The notes below the pieces were generated by a model. The model did no database searches. It was not told the origin of the DNA and saw nothing but the letters and a program-made list of their open reading frames with translations. The position numbers and the translations under genes were made by a program. This document shows positions 47,278 to 58,643 of a DNA stretch of 64,000 nt, one piece after another. Positions within the stretch are counted from its first letter, which is position 1. Each line of letters begins with the position of its first letter. This DNA is from Spinacia oleracea (Eukaryota > Streptophyta > Magnoliopsida > Caryophyllales > Amaranthaceae): the NCBI RefSeq assembly GCF_020520425.1, contig NC_079489.1:88589810-88653809 (forward strand), read 5' to 3'.

Positions 47278-48402
47278 TTAGACATAGAACTTCTTGAGTT
47301 GATACAAGTTCGTCAAAGAACGAAACTCTGTCTCATAAACATCTGTTAACTCGACTGCTCCCCCGGAAAGGGTCTTCTTGACAATGTATGGCCCGGCCCA
47401 GTTGGGTCTGGATTTTCCCCTTGGGTCCATGACGCTCTTGCAAAGGGCTTTCTGGACAAGCTCTCCATCCTTAAAGTTTGGATTCTGACCTTTTGTTGAA
47501 GTGTCTAGCCACTCGGCGCTGATAGACTTGTACATGGTGAGTGGCTTGAAGCCGACGGTCATCGAGCGTAACTAGGTCATCGTATCTTGACTGTACCCAT
47601 GCAGTTTCTGGGATTTTTCTTTCGAGGACTATCCTTAAAGAAGGTAGTTCCAGCTCAATAGGTTGTACCGCTTCCGTTCCATAGACTAATGAAAATGGAG
47701 TTGTGCCAGTTGAAGTGCGAATTAAAGTTCGATACCCCCACAATGCAAAGTGTGGTTTCTGGGGCCAATCTTTGTAATTGATTGTCATCTTCTTGATGAT
47801 GGTCTTAACATTTTTTTTGGTTGCTTTGACTGCCTCATTGGTCTGTGGGAGATAAGGCGAAGAACGGTGATGTTGAATTTCCCGGAGCTTGGGTCCGCTG
47901 GGATTGTTGTATTGAAGATTGTACGGTATCCCTTTTGAAGTTTGAACTGTTGAAGCTTGTAGATGTCTTTAGAACTTGAACCTTTGGAGTTTGTACCTTG
48001 AAATTTGTCCTTTGGGATTGTAGATGCCTTGCTTGGCACAACCTTGCTCGGTTAGAGATTATAGAACTTGAATTTTGAATCTTTGTACTTTGAATCTTGT
48101 ACTTGGTGAATAGTCTTCACATTCGCCTTGGAAATGGGTTCCTTGATCACTGATGAACTTGTGAGGAACGTCGTATCTGCATATGATGTTTTCTTGAATG
48201 GACTGGGACACTTGCTTGGAACCAATACTTTGAAAGATCTAGATACTTGGACTCTCGAACAAACCCGGCCTCTAGCGGCTTAGAGACCTCTTCTTGAATT
48301 TTGAGGGAAACATCCGATTTCATGCGACGGAGTTTCTGCTTGATGGGCTTTGAACCTGAAATGAGGGGAATTATATGCTGATCGATGCTTAGATCAACCC
48401 CT
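47278..48402 (-). pseudogene. Tat gypsy pol remnant: integrase plus start of RT
   Basis: In minus order: an RT start with IKQKLRRMKSDVSLKIQEEVSKPLEAGFV (48,250-48,365), directly joined near 48,240 to integrase core IICRYDVPHKFISDQGTHFQGECE (48,110-48,200). After a ~230-base low-complexity insertion (47,880-48,110) integrase resumes with HHRSSPYLPQTNEAVKA, then ALWGYRTLIRTSTGTTPFSLVYGTEAV and the C-terminal RPNWAGPYIVKKTLSGGAVELTD. Most of RT and all of RNase H are deleted. The frame also breaks near 47,560. The product is dead. Confidence 0.88.
47880..48110. repeat. Low-complexity insertion interrupting gypsy integrase
   Basis: Interrupts integrase between SDQGTHFQGECE and HHRSSPY. Begins TTTCCCGGAGCTTGGGTCCGC, closely similar to 41,317-41,337, and continues as GAACTTGAATTTTGAATC-type repeats like those in the antisense-gene leader. 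Likely a local duplication or template-switch product from that region. Confidence 0.7.
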
Positions 48403-49771
48403 TGTTAGGTTATGATACATATGACAATTCATAAATCATGCGGAAAAACCATAAAGCCAGGAAAGCATATTATTTACACATAATCATTTAGCATAGAATA
48501 GATGCATACATGTTGTAGCGTGCCTTCCCTAGCTGCGCCCGAACCGAACAAGAACAAGTCTTTAGGACTCCAAATGTCGTCCCTCCGTAGATAGTCCACA
48601 GTACGTCCGGATCCGCCTTAAGTTAGACCAACTAGAATCGCCCTTAAGGTGCTTAGGAATTTCGGCTATGTGTTTGCAAGTGTATGGCTTATTTTTCTTT
48701 CAAAAACTTACCCTTTGAATACTTCAATCGTACCCATAAATTGTGACCCTAGGCACCTATTTATAGGGGTATGGAAAAGGAATTGTAATCCTACTAGGAT
48801 GTGGATTTGCTAGTTAGAATCTTATTAGGACTCTAAACAACAAAATCAATCTATTAGGATTAGGATTTAATCTTTGCACGAATTCCAATAGGATTAGGAT
48901 TCCCGCACAAACGTTGCACGAGCCGTGCACTCGCGCAAGCCTTGCGGCCCACGTCAGGCGCACAGCGCTCGGCCCACGCTGTTGTGCTCTCGCGTGCGCG
49001 CGCCCTTGGCTGGGCCTGGCCTTGCGCTGGGCCTGGTCGAGGCGTGCATTGGTGCGTGCGGCTCGCTGGGCGATGGCCTGGCTTTGTGCTGGGCCTTCGT
49101 CTAGCGGGCCTCGTCCGATGCTAATTCGTACGATACGCTTCCGATTAAATTCCTGATTCCGGAATTCATTTCCGATACGAACAATATTTAATATTTCCGA
49201 TTCCGGAATTAATTTCCGTTTTGAACAAATATTTAATATTTCCGTTTCCGGAATTATTTTTCGATTCCGATAATATTTCCGATTCTGACAATATTTCCGT
49301 TTCCGGCAATATTTCCGATTCTGGCAATATTTCCATTTCCGATAATATTTTCCCATACGTACCATGTTTCCGTTTCCGGCAACATCTACGACTTGGATAA
49401 TATTTATATTTCCGATACGATCCATATTTCCGTTTCCGCCAATATCATCGTTTCCGGAGTATTCATTTCTTGCTTGTGACGATCTCAGCTCCCACTGAAA
49501 CCAAGATCCGTCGATTCCAAATATCCATAGATAGAGTATTTAATACCATTAAATATTGATCCGTTTACGTACTATTCGTGTGACCCTACGGGTTCAGTCA
49601 AGAGTAAGCTGTGGATTAATATCATTAATTCCACTTGAACTGAAGCGGCCTCTAGCTAGGCATTCAGCTCACTTGATCTCACTGAATTATTAACTTGTTA
49701 ATTAATACTGAACCGCATTTATTAGACTTAACATAGAATGCATACTTGGATCAAGGGCATTATTTCCTTCA
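48403..49771 (-). repeat. Copia C 3' LTR (left copy)
   Basis: Pairs with 61,336-62,705. Contains a GC-rich stretch (48,905-49,110) and a run of ATTTCCG(T/A)TTCCGG-type short repeats (49,150-49,450). Open frames across it (48,814-49,425) are repeat artefacts shared by both LTRs. Confidence 0.95.
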
Positions 49772-49782
49772 GTCTCCCACTT
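49772..49782 (-). promoter_or_regulatory. Polypurine tract of Copia C
   Basis: On minus: AAGTGGGAGAC immediately before the 3' LTR. Confidence 0.75.
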
Positions 49783-50354
49783 GTCCTTAGGGACAAGTGT
49801 GCATTTCCTAATTCCTTTGTCGCTCGATGCTTGCTCTTGAACATAAGGTAAGAGTTGTCATCCTTATTATGTCCAGAGGTGTTTCTCGGTTTCAGAGTTC
49901 AACTGATCAAATAAACAGATAATCATAGCCTATGATTCATCCGAGCACGGCCATGCATTTCACAGTTTCTAGCTCTCCGAGTGGCCTTGTACAACGTTTA
50001 AGCATCTCATCCCGATTTATGGGAGGACAATCCCAATCTTGCGATCTTGAGATTAGACTTCGTTTGATAGGTGATTACCTGAGCGTTGCCTTTATAGCCT
50101 CCTTTTACGGTGCGACGGTTGGTCAACGTCAAAGCAACCAGTTCTCAAACAAGTAATCTCAAATCACTCAGGTATTGAGGATTTAGTGTCCAATAATTTA
50201 ATGAAATTTACTTATGACAGATTTTCATCTCTTACGGTAAAGTTTCATAGGTCTGTCCGATACTAGTCTTCCCAAAGTAAGTATCTATGCAAATGATTAT
50301 GACATTGCCATGTCCACATAGTTCAAGAAACAGAACTACTAGTCATATAGCTTC
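49783..50354 (-). other. Copia C 3' untranslated region
   Basis: Non-coding. Its layout corresponds to 4,118-4,938 in Copia A. The C-terminal part of RNase H (the CDNSGAIAQAKEPRSHQKS part seen in Copia A and B) is missing at its border with pol. Confidence 0.65.
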
Positions 50355-52802
50355 CTACAGGGCTATTGGTCCTTTAATGGAGGGGACTACACCAAGTTCG
50401 CCTATGAACTTCCTTAGCCATATAGCTTCCTTTGCTGCTTCATGTGCAGCAATGTACTCCGCTTCAGTTGTAGAATCCGCAATGGTGCTTTGCTTAGCAC
50501 TTTTCCAGCTTACTGCACCTCCGTTGAGGCAGAAGACAAACCCAGACTGTGATCTGAAATCATCTTTGTCGGTTTGGAAACTTGCGTCCGTATAGCCTTT
50601 AACAATTAATTCATCATCTCCAGCATAGACCAGGAAGTCATCTTTGTGCCTTTTCAGGTACTTCAGAATATTCGTGGCAGCAGTCCAATGCGCCTCTCCT
50701 GGGTCTGACTGGTATCTGCTCGTAGCACTGAGTGCGTACGCAACATCCGGGCGTGTACATATTATAGCATACATTATTGAACCAATCAATGATGCATATG
50801 GAATCCCATTCATTCGTCTACGCTCATCAAGTGTTTTTGGGCACTGATTCTTGCTTAGAGTCATTCCATGAGACATGGGTAGGTAGCCTCGCTTGGAGTC
50901 CGCCATCTTGAACCTATCAAGCACCTTATTGATATAAGTGCTTTGACTAAGTCCAATCATCCTTTTAGATCTATCTCTGTAAATCTTGATGCCCAATAGG
51001 TACTGTGCTTCTCCTAGATCTTTCATCGAAAAACATTTCCCAAGCCAAATCTTGACAGAGTTCAACATAGGAATGTCATTTCCGATAAGTAATATGTCGT
51101 CGACATATAATACTAGGAAAGCAATTTTGCTCCCATTGACTTTCTTGTATACACAAGATTCGTCTGCGTTCTTGATGAAACCAAAGTCACTGACTGCTTC
51201 ATCAAAACGTATATTCCAGCTCCTGGATGCCTGCTTCAATCCGTAGATTGATTTCTTTAGCTTGCATACCTTTTTAGCATTCTTTGGATCCTCAAAACCT
51301 TCAGGCTGTGTCATAAACACAGTTTCTGTTAAAACGCCGTTTAAGAAAGCGGTTTTGACATCCATCTGCCATATTTCGTAATCGTAATATGCAGCAATTG
51401 CTAATATTATCCGAATAGACTTTAGCATTGCAACTGGTGAAAAGGTTTCATCATAATCCACACCGTGGATTTGCCTGTAACCTTTTGCAACCAATCTAGC
51501 TTTGAAAACTTCAAGTTTCCCATCCTTGACCTTTTTCAGTTTGAAAACCCATTTGCTTCCAATGGCTTGGTAGCCATCTGGCAAATCGACCAAATCCCAT
51601 ACTTGGTTTTCAGACATGGAGTCTAATTCAGATTGCATGGCTTCTTGCCATTGCTTGGAGCTAGGGCTCGTCATAGCTTGTTTGTAAGTCGCAGGTTCAT
51701 CACTTTCAAGTAATAGAACGTCATAGCTCTCGTTCGTCAAAATACCTAAGTACCTTTCCGGTTGAAATCTATATCTTTGCGATCTACGCGGGGTAACATT
51801 TCTAGATTGACCATGATTCTCACCAGATACTTCTAAAGATCTCTGAGTTTCATCCTGAATGTCATCTTGAGCATTCTCTAGAGTTTGTTGTTCGACTCGA
51901 ATTTCTTCAAGGTCTACTTTTCTCCCACTTGTCATTTTGGAAATGTGATCTTTCTCCAAAAAGACACCATCTCGAGCAACAAACACCTTGTTCTCATATG
52001 TATTGTAGAAGTAATACCCCTTTGTTTCCTTTGGATAGCCCACAAGGATACATTTGTCAGATTTTGGATGAAGTTTGTCTGAAATTAATCGCTTGACGTA
52101 TACTTCACATCCCCAAATCTTAAGAAAAGACACATTTGGAGGCTTTCCAAACCATAACTCATATGGAGTCTTTTCGACAGCTTTAGACGGAGCTCTATTT
52201 ATAGTGAGTGCAGCTGTATTTAGTGCATGTCCCCAAAATTCTAATGGAAGTTCGGCCTGACCCATCATTGACCTGACCATGTCTAGCAAGGTTCTGTTCC
52301 TCCGTTCCGACACACCATTCCAATTGTAGTGTTCCAGGAGGAGTCAATTCTGATAGAATTCCACATTCTTTCAGATGGTCATCAAATTCATAGCTCAGAT
52401 ATTCACCGCCTCTAACAGACCGCAGTGCCTTAATCTTCTTGCCTAATTGGTTCTCTACTTCACTCTGAAATTCCTTGAATTTGTCAAAGGATTCAGACTT
52501 ATGCTTCATTAGGTAGACATAACCATATCTACTGAAGTCATCAGTGAAAGTGATAAAGTAGCTGAAACCACCTCTAGCATTTGTACTCATTGGTCCACAT
52601 ATATCTTTATGGATTAAACCCAATAGTTCATTTGCTCTTTCTCCAACTTTAGAGAAAGGTTGCTTTGTCCTTTTGCCAAGTAAACATGATTCGCATTTAC
52701 CATAATCCTCTAAGTCAAATGGTTCTAGAATTCCTTCCTTTTGAAGTCTTTCTAAGCGTTTCAAGTTAATATGGCCTAATCGACAATGCCACAGATAGGT
52801 GA
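50355..52802 (-). pseudogene. Copia C pol, part 2: integrase, RT, RNase H (truncated)
   Basis: Minus strand. 52,195-52,802 gives the integrase zinc region and core: WHCRLGHINLKRLERL, CESCLLGK, ITFTDDFSRYGYVYL. The second catalytic acid is lost: SVRGGEY where Copia A has SDRGGEY. A one-base frameshift near 52,325 moves into the long frame 50,355-52,313. That frame carries the rest of integrase, then RT with WQMDVKTAFLNG, YGLKQASRSWN and the catalytic YVDDILLIG, then RNase H to SIKGPIAL, where it stops. The C-terminal RNase H residues are deleted. RT itself looks intact over ~450 residues. Confidence 0.94.
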
Positions 52803-52805
52803 GAT

Positions 52806-53200
52806 CACTAGTAGAAAAAACCCTTATTGTAGCGGGCTTTTAGACCCCTGTTGCAGCGTACATCGTATGCTGCAACTGGGGGGCCTGCAACAAGTCTGAA
52901 CTTGTTGCAGCGTACAATGTTCGCTGCAAAAAGTGATTTGTTGCAGCGGGCTTTTAGATGTACGCTGCAACAAGTGCCAAAAAATTGGCAAAATTTTGGA
53001 CTTGTTGCAGCGTACATATATATGTACGCTGCAAAAGACTCAACTTTTTGCAGCGTACATTTATTTGTACGCTGCAACAAGTCTGAATTACTCAATTTTT
53101 TGCAGCGTACATTTATTTGTACGCTGCAACAAGTCTAAATTTTTGCGAAATTTTTTTCCCTTGTTGCAGCGTACAACATATATGTACGCTGCAAAAAAGC
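52806..53200. repeat. CACTA-II left terminal and subterminal repeats
   Basis: CACTAGTAGAAAAAACCC followed by GCAGCGTACA / TGTACGCTGC units; nearly the same as 12,456-12,850 except for small indels and the ~53,025-53,040 stretch. Confidence 0.94.
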
Positions 53201-53469
53201 ACTTTTGGCGGGAAAATTCTAATTTTGTTTAGGGATACCTAGAGTGCCTTGCACCAAATATAGAAACCTGTCAAAACAATAATAGAATAACGCAACCTGT
53301 ATAACAAATATTAAAACAACAACTGGAGTTTTGTATACTATATATCCCAAAACCAAAGTGCACATATTACATTTAAATATATGTTCCAATTTCAACATAA
53401 ACATACATTTTAATATAAAATTTATTCTATAACAACTAAACCAACTCGATCAAGCGCGCTAAAGCCAAT

Positions 53470-53565
53470 AATAAATACTTGTTGGTAAAAAACTTAGCCC
53501 ATTGCTCACGAACCACATCAAATTCCTCGCATAAGGCGCAATCCTCGGAGTGTAGACCTTTACAA
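53470..53565 (-). pseudogene. Remnant last exon of the Ulp1-like gene in CACTA-II
   Basis: On minus the stretch matches the terminal exon of the CACTA-I protease gene (REQWAKFFT-type residues) with small deletions. Upstream exons are missing, replaced by the 161-bp array and the VDAC fragment. Shows that CACTA-II derives from a CACTA-I-like parent. Confidence 0.75.
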
Positions 53566-53649
53566 AAACAGAAATTTAAATTAAACATTAGATTAAATAC
53601 AAATTAAATATCACATTTTAACATTCAAGAAACTAATGACAATGTCCTA

Positions 53650-54900
53650 ATAGTCTAAAATGAGTCCTTAGGTTCTTTAGTTCAAAGTTGGGAGCGAAAA
53701 TGTCATTTTAGCCTAAATATGACCTATAACGACCCAATGAGCCTATAGGTGCATAAATAGATTGGAACGAGTCTTAGATCGTTAAAATTATGCATATTAA
53801 ACATGTAATAAGTTTTAAATGAGTCCTTAGGTTCTTTATTTTAAAGTTGGGAGCGAAAATGCCTTATTTTAGCCTAGATATGACCTATAACGATCAAACA
53901 AGCATTAAATGGGTATAAGTAGATTAGAATAAGTCCTAGAAACTCAAAACTAAGCTTATTAATCATATAATAATTTAAAAATGAGTCCTTAGGTTCTTAT
54001 AAGTTCAAAGTTGGGAGCAAAAATGTCATTTTAGCCTAAATATGACCTAAAACGACACAATGAGCCTTAAATATGCATAAATGGATTGGAACGAGTCTTA
54101 TAAAGTTAAAATTATGCATATTAAACATGTATTAAGTTTAAAATGCGTGCTTAGGTTCTTTATTTTAAAGTTAGGAGCGAAAATGCCTCATTTTAGCCTA
54201 AATATGACATATAACTATCAAACAAGCATTAAATGTGCATAAACAGATTAGAATAAGTCTTAGAAACTTAAACTAAGCATATTTATCATATAATAAGTTT
54301 AAAATGAGTCATTAGGTTCTTAAGTTTAAAGTTGGGAGCGAAAATGTCATTTTAGCCTAAATATGACCTATAACGACACAATGAGCCTTAAATGTGCATA
54401 AATGGATTGGAATGAGTCCTAGAAATTTAAAAATAATCATATGAATCATGTAATAAGTTTGAAATTAGTTTTTAAGTTCGTTAGATCAAAGTTGGGAGCG
54501 AAAATGTCATTTTAGCCTAAATATGACCTATAACGGCCAAAGAAGTCATGAATGTGCATAAATAGATTGGATTAAGTCTTGTAAAGTTAAAACTAATCAT
54601 ATAAAACATTTAATATGTTTAAAATGAGTCCTAAGGTTCTTTATTCCATATTTGGGAGCAAAAAAGCCTCATTTTAGCCTAATATGACCTATAACGACCA
54701 AACAAGCCTTAAATTTGCATAAGTAGATTGGAATGAGTGTTAGAAAGTTAAAACTATTCATATTAAACATGTAATAAGTATAAAATGAGTCCTTAGGTTC
54801 TTTAGTTCAAAGTTGGGAGGGAAAATGCTTCATTTTAGCCTTAATATGACCTATAACGACCCAATAAGCCTTAAATGTGAATAAATAGATTGAAATGAGT
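53650..54900. repeat. 161-bp-type tandem repeat, decayed array in CACTA-II
   Basis: About 7-8 diverged units with the GGGAGCGAAAATG(T/C)C core and GACCTATAACGAC segment, in the same orientation as array 1 in CACTA-I. Units are far less alike than in CACTA-I. Its position relative to the left end parallels array 1. Confidence 0.93.
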
Positions 54901-55235
54901 ATAAAGATGTCCAGTTTGTCGTTCCTGCAGTACCCAAAAGTAAACAAAATCACAAGTGTATCAGAAATGTATATCCAGTATCCAGCTTTCAAATGATACA
55001 CTCAACAACAGCCAAAGGTGAAAGATTAGAACATTATTAAGTAGTTTTCGACAAGCAGAATCCAAATTTATTTCTAGGATACACGCATATAGAGATAATA
55101 TGAATTACCAATATGAAAATTGTTAAATGAGAATAGGAGTGATTCTCTTTCTTTAATTTCTGAACAGCAATTAAATGTTGCACATGGATATACCAAAGTG
55201 ATAATCTGCTGATTAGTATAACAAAAACTACTTAC
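54901..55235. other. CACTA-II interior between the repeat array and captured exons
   Basis: No recognisable motif. If the porin capture included the following intron, this is intron sequence; the last VDAC exon is not visible here. Confidence 0.4.
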
Positions 55236-55945
55236 ACATTCACAGATGCAATGAGATCATCATTAGTAAAGCTTAGTCCAGCATTGCATTTGGTGAAGTT
55301 TCCAGAAGCAGTGTCAAATGAGAGGTCAGTACCCAAAGCAAGAGTACTGTTTCCAAAAACACCAGAAAAGTTGACAATGGGGTTTGCTGTCAAACCAAGG
55401 CTTCTGCTGATGCCAGCATACTCATGCAAATACTGAAGCTCAACCTGTTAACATAATTTATACTCCACAAATTAGAACCATTATCCCGTAGTATCTTGAA
55501 CCATGCCTCTTTAGGTAAGAAAATACTAGAAAGATAATTGTATGGTACCTTGCCAGATCTCTGATAAGGAACACGGAAACTAAAAATAGCCTTCAAGCCA
55601 GGGGCAGGTTCATCAACGTAATGGTGGTGAAAAGCTAGGAGCGGAAGACGGAAACAGCAAAGAAGTTGGAATCAGATTACAATAGATTCCAATTATGTAA
55701 AACAAGATGTTCATAGAAAGCGATGCTATCTGTCACCAAATTTTACACAATTACCAATTATAAAAACCTATAAACCAATGAAACCGTAATGTATCATAGA
55801 ATCAATTCGTAGTAATACAAATAAACAAACTCACATTGGAGTTGGTATCAACTTTCACATCGGTGGTAATATTCTTGTTTGTCAACTTAGTGCTGACATC
55901 AGCCAAAAACAACTCGCCCTTCTTTGTCCCAGTAGAAGTGATAGC
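55236..55945 (-). pseudogene. Captured VDAC (mitochondrial outer-membrane porin) gene fragment, three exons with introns
   Basis: On minus, exon A is 55,835-55,945 (AITSTGTKKGELFLADVSTK then LTNKNITTDVKVDTNSN), exon B 55,549-55,634 (LFTTIT, then VDEPAPGLKAIFSFRVPYQRSGK after a one-base loss), exon C 55,236-55,444 ([54 protein letters not shown]). All three keep proper splice sites (CTGCAG/CTAG/ACAG acceptors, GTGAG/GTACC/GTAAG donors). The residues match the central part of plant VDAC proteins, beta-barrel channels of the mitochondrial outer membrane. N-terminal and C-terminal exons are absent, and exon B is frame-shifted, so no porin can be made. Retained introns mean DNA-level capture, not a retrocopy. 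Confidence 0.92.
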
Positions 55946-56640
55946 CTGCAAGAAAACAAGTTTACATTAACTTTAGAAAATTAATCATGCCATACATGTC
56001 TGATTGACTTATTCTCTACATATAAATTAAGAAGTCAACAACAACCTTTAATGCAAACATACATCTTAACTTAATTTCTTTAATCGTGACTCACAACCCT
56101 AAATCTTCAGGACACAATGCAGTTCCTAATCAAATTACATTGTTATCTCGACTAAACCCACGGAATACATGAAGCACACAGATTCTAATTCGTAACGCTG
56201 ATGCTGGCAAATGAAAGAGGAGTTGTCCAGTTCACAAGACATTCCACAAACCCCATAAATGAGAATCACAACCCAGGAACACAAAACCTTCCCTTTTATA
56301 ACAAGCGCAGGACAGCAAAACGAGTTTAATCTCCATAGCAACATACAAAGAAGTCAACAACTCACACAAACTATACTCAAACACAATCACCTTCTTATAA
56401 TCTTGTAGAGCCCTCATTTGACCACTCAAAACTTCTCCATCATTTCACAAGCGTAAACAACAAAAACATCCAAAATTCCAATACTATTCTTAAACTAAAC
56501 CCTAAATATCCAACATTTCGCACAAATCAAGATTTTGTATGAAGTAATGAATGATTAAAAACCCATAAACATCATTTGAACAAACCCTAAGAAACCCATA
56601 AATCATCGAACTCAAAACTATGTGATTTTGTCAATCATAA
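55946..56640. other. CACTA-II interior upstream of captured exons
   Basis: AT-rich with no recognised exon. Probably captured VDAC intron or transposon filler. Confidence 0.4.
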
Positions 56641-57040
56641 ACCTAAAATTGAACCCTAATCTGAAAACCAAAATCAAAAACTAAAATTGAACCCTAATCT
56701 GAAAACGAAAATAAAAAACGAAAATAGAAATTGAACACACCATACCGAAACCACCGGAACCACGACGCCGAGCAACCACCGGAACCACGACGCGACGGGG
56801 AGATGCTGAACCCCCGGCCGACCAAGAATATATCTTTCAGTGACAGGCCGCGTGAGAATTGAACGGGATGGGGGAGATGAGGCGAGAACACCACACACCG
56901 GCGAAGACAGCGACGCAGGGCTGAGCAACGCTTGGGTTCGACGGCGACGCAGGGCTGAGTTCGACGGCGACGCAGGGCTGAGTTCGACGGCTTCTTGGAT
57001 ATTTGTTTAAGGGAAAAAGCTTGGAGCTAGAAGAGAAGGA
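56641..57040. other. CACTA-II CpG-rich block, related to the CACTA-I transposase 5' region
   Basis: Shares AAAACGAAAATAAAAA and GGAACCACGACG, GACGGGGAGATGCTGAACC and CAGCGACGCAGGGCTGA words with 27,120-27,400. No open frame supports a gene. Confidence 0.8.
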
Positions 57041-57116
57041 ACAACGTACGTTTGAGCCCGCTCGTTTGAGCGCGGTTTGTTGCAACCTAGGAAAGTAAAA
57101 AATTTTGAAACGCGGA

Positions 57117-57340
57117 CTTGTTGCAGCGGGCAATAACATGTACGCTGCAATAAAGTCGGGTTGTTGCTGCGGGCTTTTATTTTGTACGCTGCAACAAACA
57201 CATTTGCTGCGAACAACTAAAATGTACGCTGCGATAACCCTTTAAAGGGTTTGACCCGCGTTGACCGAATGGTTGTTGAAGCGTATTTATACATGTACGC
57301 TGCAACAAGGGGGCTGCAACAGGGGTTTTTTCTACTAGTG
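57117..57340. repeat. CACTA-II right terminal and subterminal repeats
   Basis: Mirrors 27,500-27,726 of CACTA-I, ending GGGTTTTTTCTACTAGTG. Confidence 0.94.
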
Positions 57341-57343
57341 GAT

Positions 57344-58643
57344 CTGAATCATCCTTTTTGGCCTTTTTGGTATTTATGTTATAAACTTGTTTGTCGTGAT
57401 CTAATAAATAAAGTCCATTGACTAATCTAGCAGATCCATAAAACATCTCTTTAAAATAAAACGAACAACTATTGTCTTTTATTAAAAAGGAAAATCCCTT
57501 AGCATCTAAGCAAGAAACTGAAATGATGTTTTTAGTAAGACTTGGAACATGGAAACACTCTTCCAGTTCCAAAACTAGCCCAGAGGGCAACGACAAATAA
57601 TAAGTTCCTACAGCTAATGCAGCAATCCGTGCTCCATTTCCCACTCGTAGGTCGACTTCACCCTTGCTTAACTTTCTACTTCTTCTTAGTCCCTCTGGAT
57701 TGGAACATAAGTGTGAGCCACAACCTGTATCTCATACCCAAGAAGTTGAATTAGCAAGTATACAGTCTATAACAAAAATACCTGAAGATGGAACGACTGT
57801 TCCGTTCTTCTGATCTTCCTTTAGCTTTGAACATTCTCTTTTGTAATGGCCTATTCCATTACAATAAAGACAGCTTGATGTGGACTTGTCCTGCTTTGAT
57901 TTAGCATTGCCCTTGGACTTTCCACTTTTCTTGAACGGTCTCCCTTTAGCCTTGAGTAAATCTTTGGCTTCACAGTCCAGTATTATCTCAGCCTTTCTGA
58001 CAAGGTGAACAAATTCTGCAACTGTTTCTTCTCTTGGTTCACTTAGGTATAGTTGCTTGAAGCGACCAAACCCACTGTGTAGTGAATTGAGCAAGATAGA
58101 GACTGCCATCCTTTCGCTTATTGGTGTTCCTAGTAGACTTAGGCGATCAAAGTATGAATGCATAAGATCCACATGGAACCTCAGTGGGACGCCTACCCTC
58201 TGTTTAGTGCGAAGGAGCTGAACATCTGTTTCTTGGACTTCCATCCTATAACACCTGTTGGGAGAACTAACCTTTAGACCAGACATTGATTCAATCAACT
58301 CATGGACGTTCAGGTCCCTGTCCTCCGTGCTTCCACGACAGATATCCCTCAGATTCTTGATGAGCGTAAAAGGTTCATAGGCTACAAACCTTCTAGCCCA
58401 ATCATCAGGGATATTATTCAGCATGAGACTCATAACCTTTTTGAGATCCGCATCCCAGGCGAAAAATCTTTCAGGGGTCATGTCTCTGGCATAGTAGCTT
58501 GGCATGGGATGTAATAGTACATACTCAAGTCCATTAAGTCTGATTATTTCAACTAGCTTAGCTTCCCATTCAAGAAAATTTGATAGGTTCAGCTTGACGA
58601 TAAGCTCAGAACCCATGATGATGTTTTGATTGTTGTTTGCCAT
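57344..58643 (-). pseudogene. Copia C pol part 1 and gag
   Basis: gag starts at the MANNNQNIIMGSEL methionine (58,643); the longer frame to 58,739 adds residues outside the usual start. It contains the Ty1/copia gag domain (NFLEWEAKLVEIIRLNGLEYVL, RSTE-type core) and a zinc knuckle C-LY-C-NGIG-H-YKRE-C (~57,830-57,875). The protease active site is present as DTGCG, but the preceding Leu codon is a stop (SWV-stop-DTG, ~57,733). The GAG-pre-integrase region continues to 57,344, where CACTA-II is inserted. Confidence 0.93.

Larger units (their letters stand above)
52806..57340 (-). mobile_element. CACTA-II: non-autonomous CACTA element with a captured VDAC fragment
   Basis: The same terminal and subterminal sequence as CACTA-I at both ends. 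Flanked by the 3-bp duplication GAT (52,803-52,805 and 57,341-57,343), 4,535 bases, inserted in the pol of Copia C. It keeps a remnant of the last Ulp1 exon (53,470-53,565), a decayed 161-bp array and a CpG-rich block like CACTA-I's, but has no transposase. CACTA-I could supply the enzyme. Confidence 0.95.

Noticed and set aside
48814..49425. 203-codon frame with Arg/Asn/Tyr repeats, repeated at 61,747-62,358
   Set aside because: Lies within both LTRs of Copia C and comes from short TTTCCG repeats; no coding signature.
55236..55945. A functional porin gene
   Set aside because: N- and C-terminal exons are missing, exon B is frame-shifted and the segment is enclosed by transposon ends.
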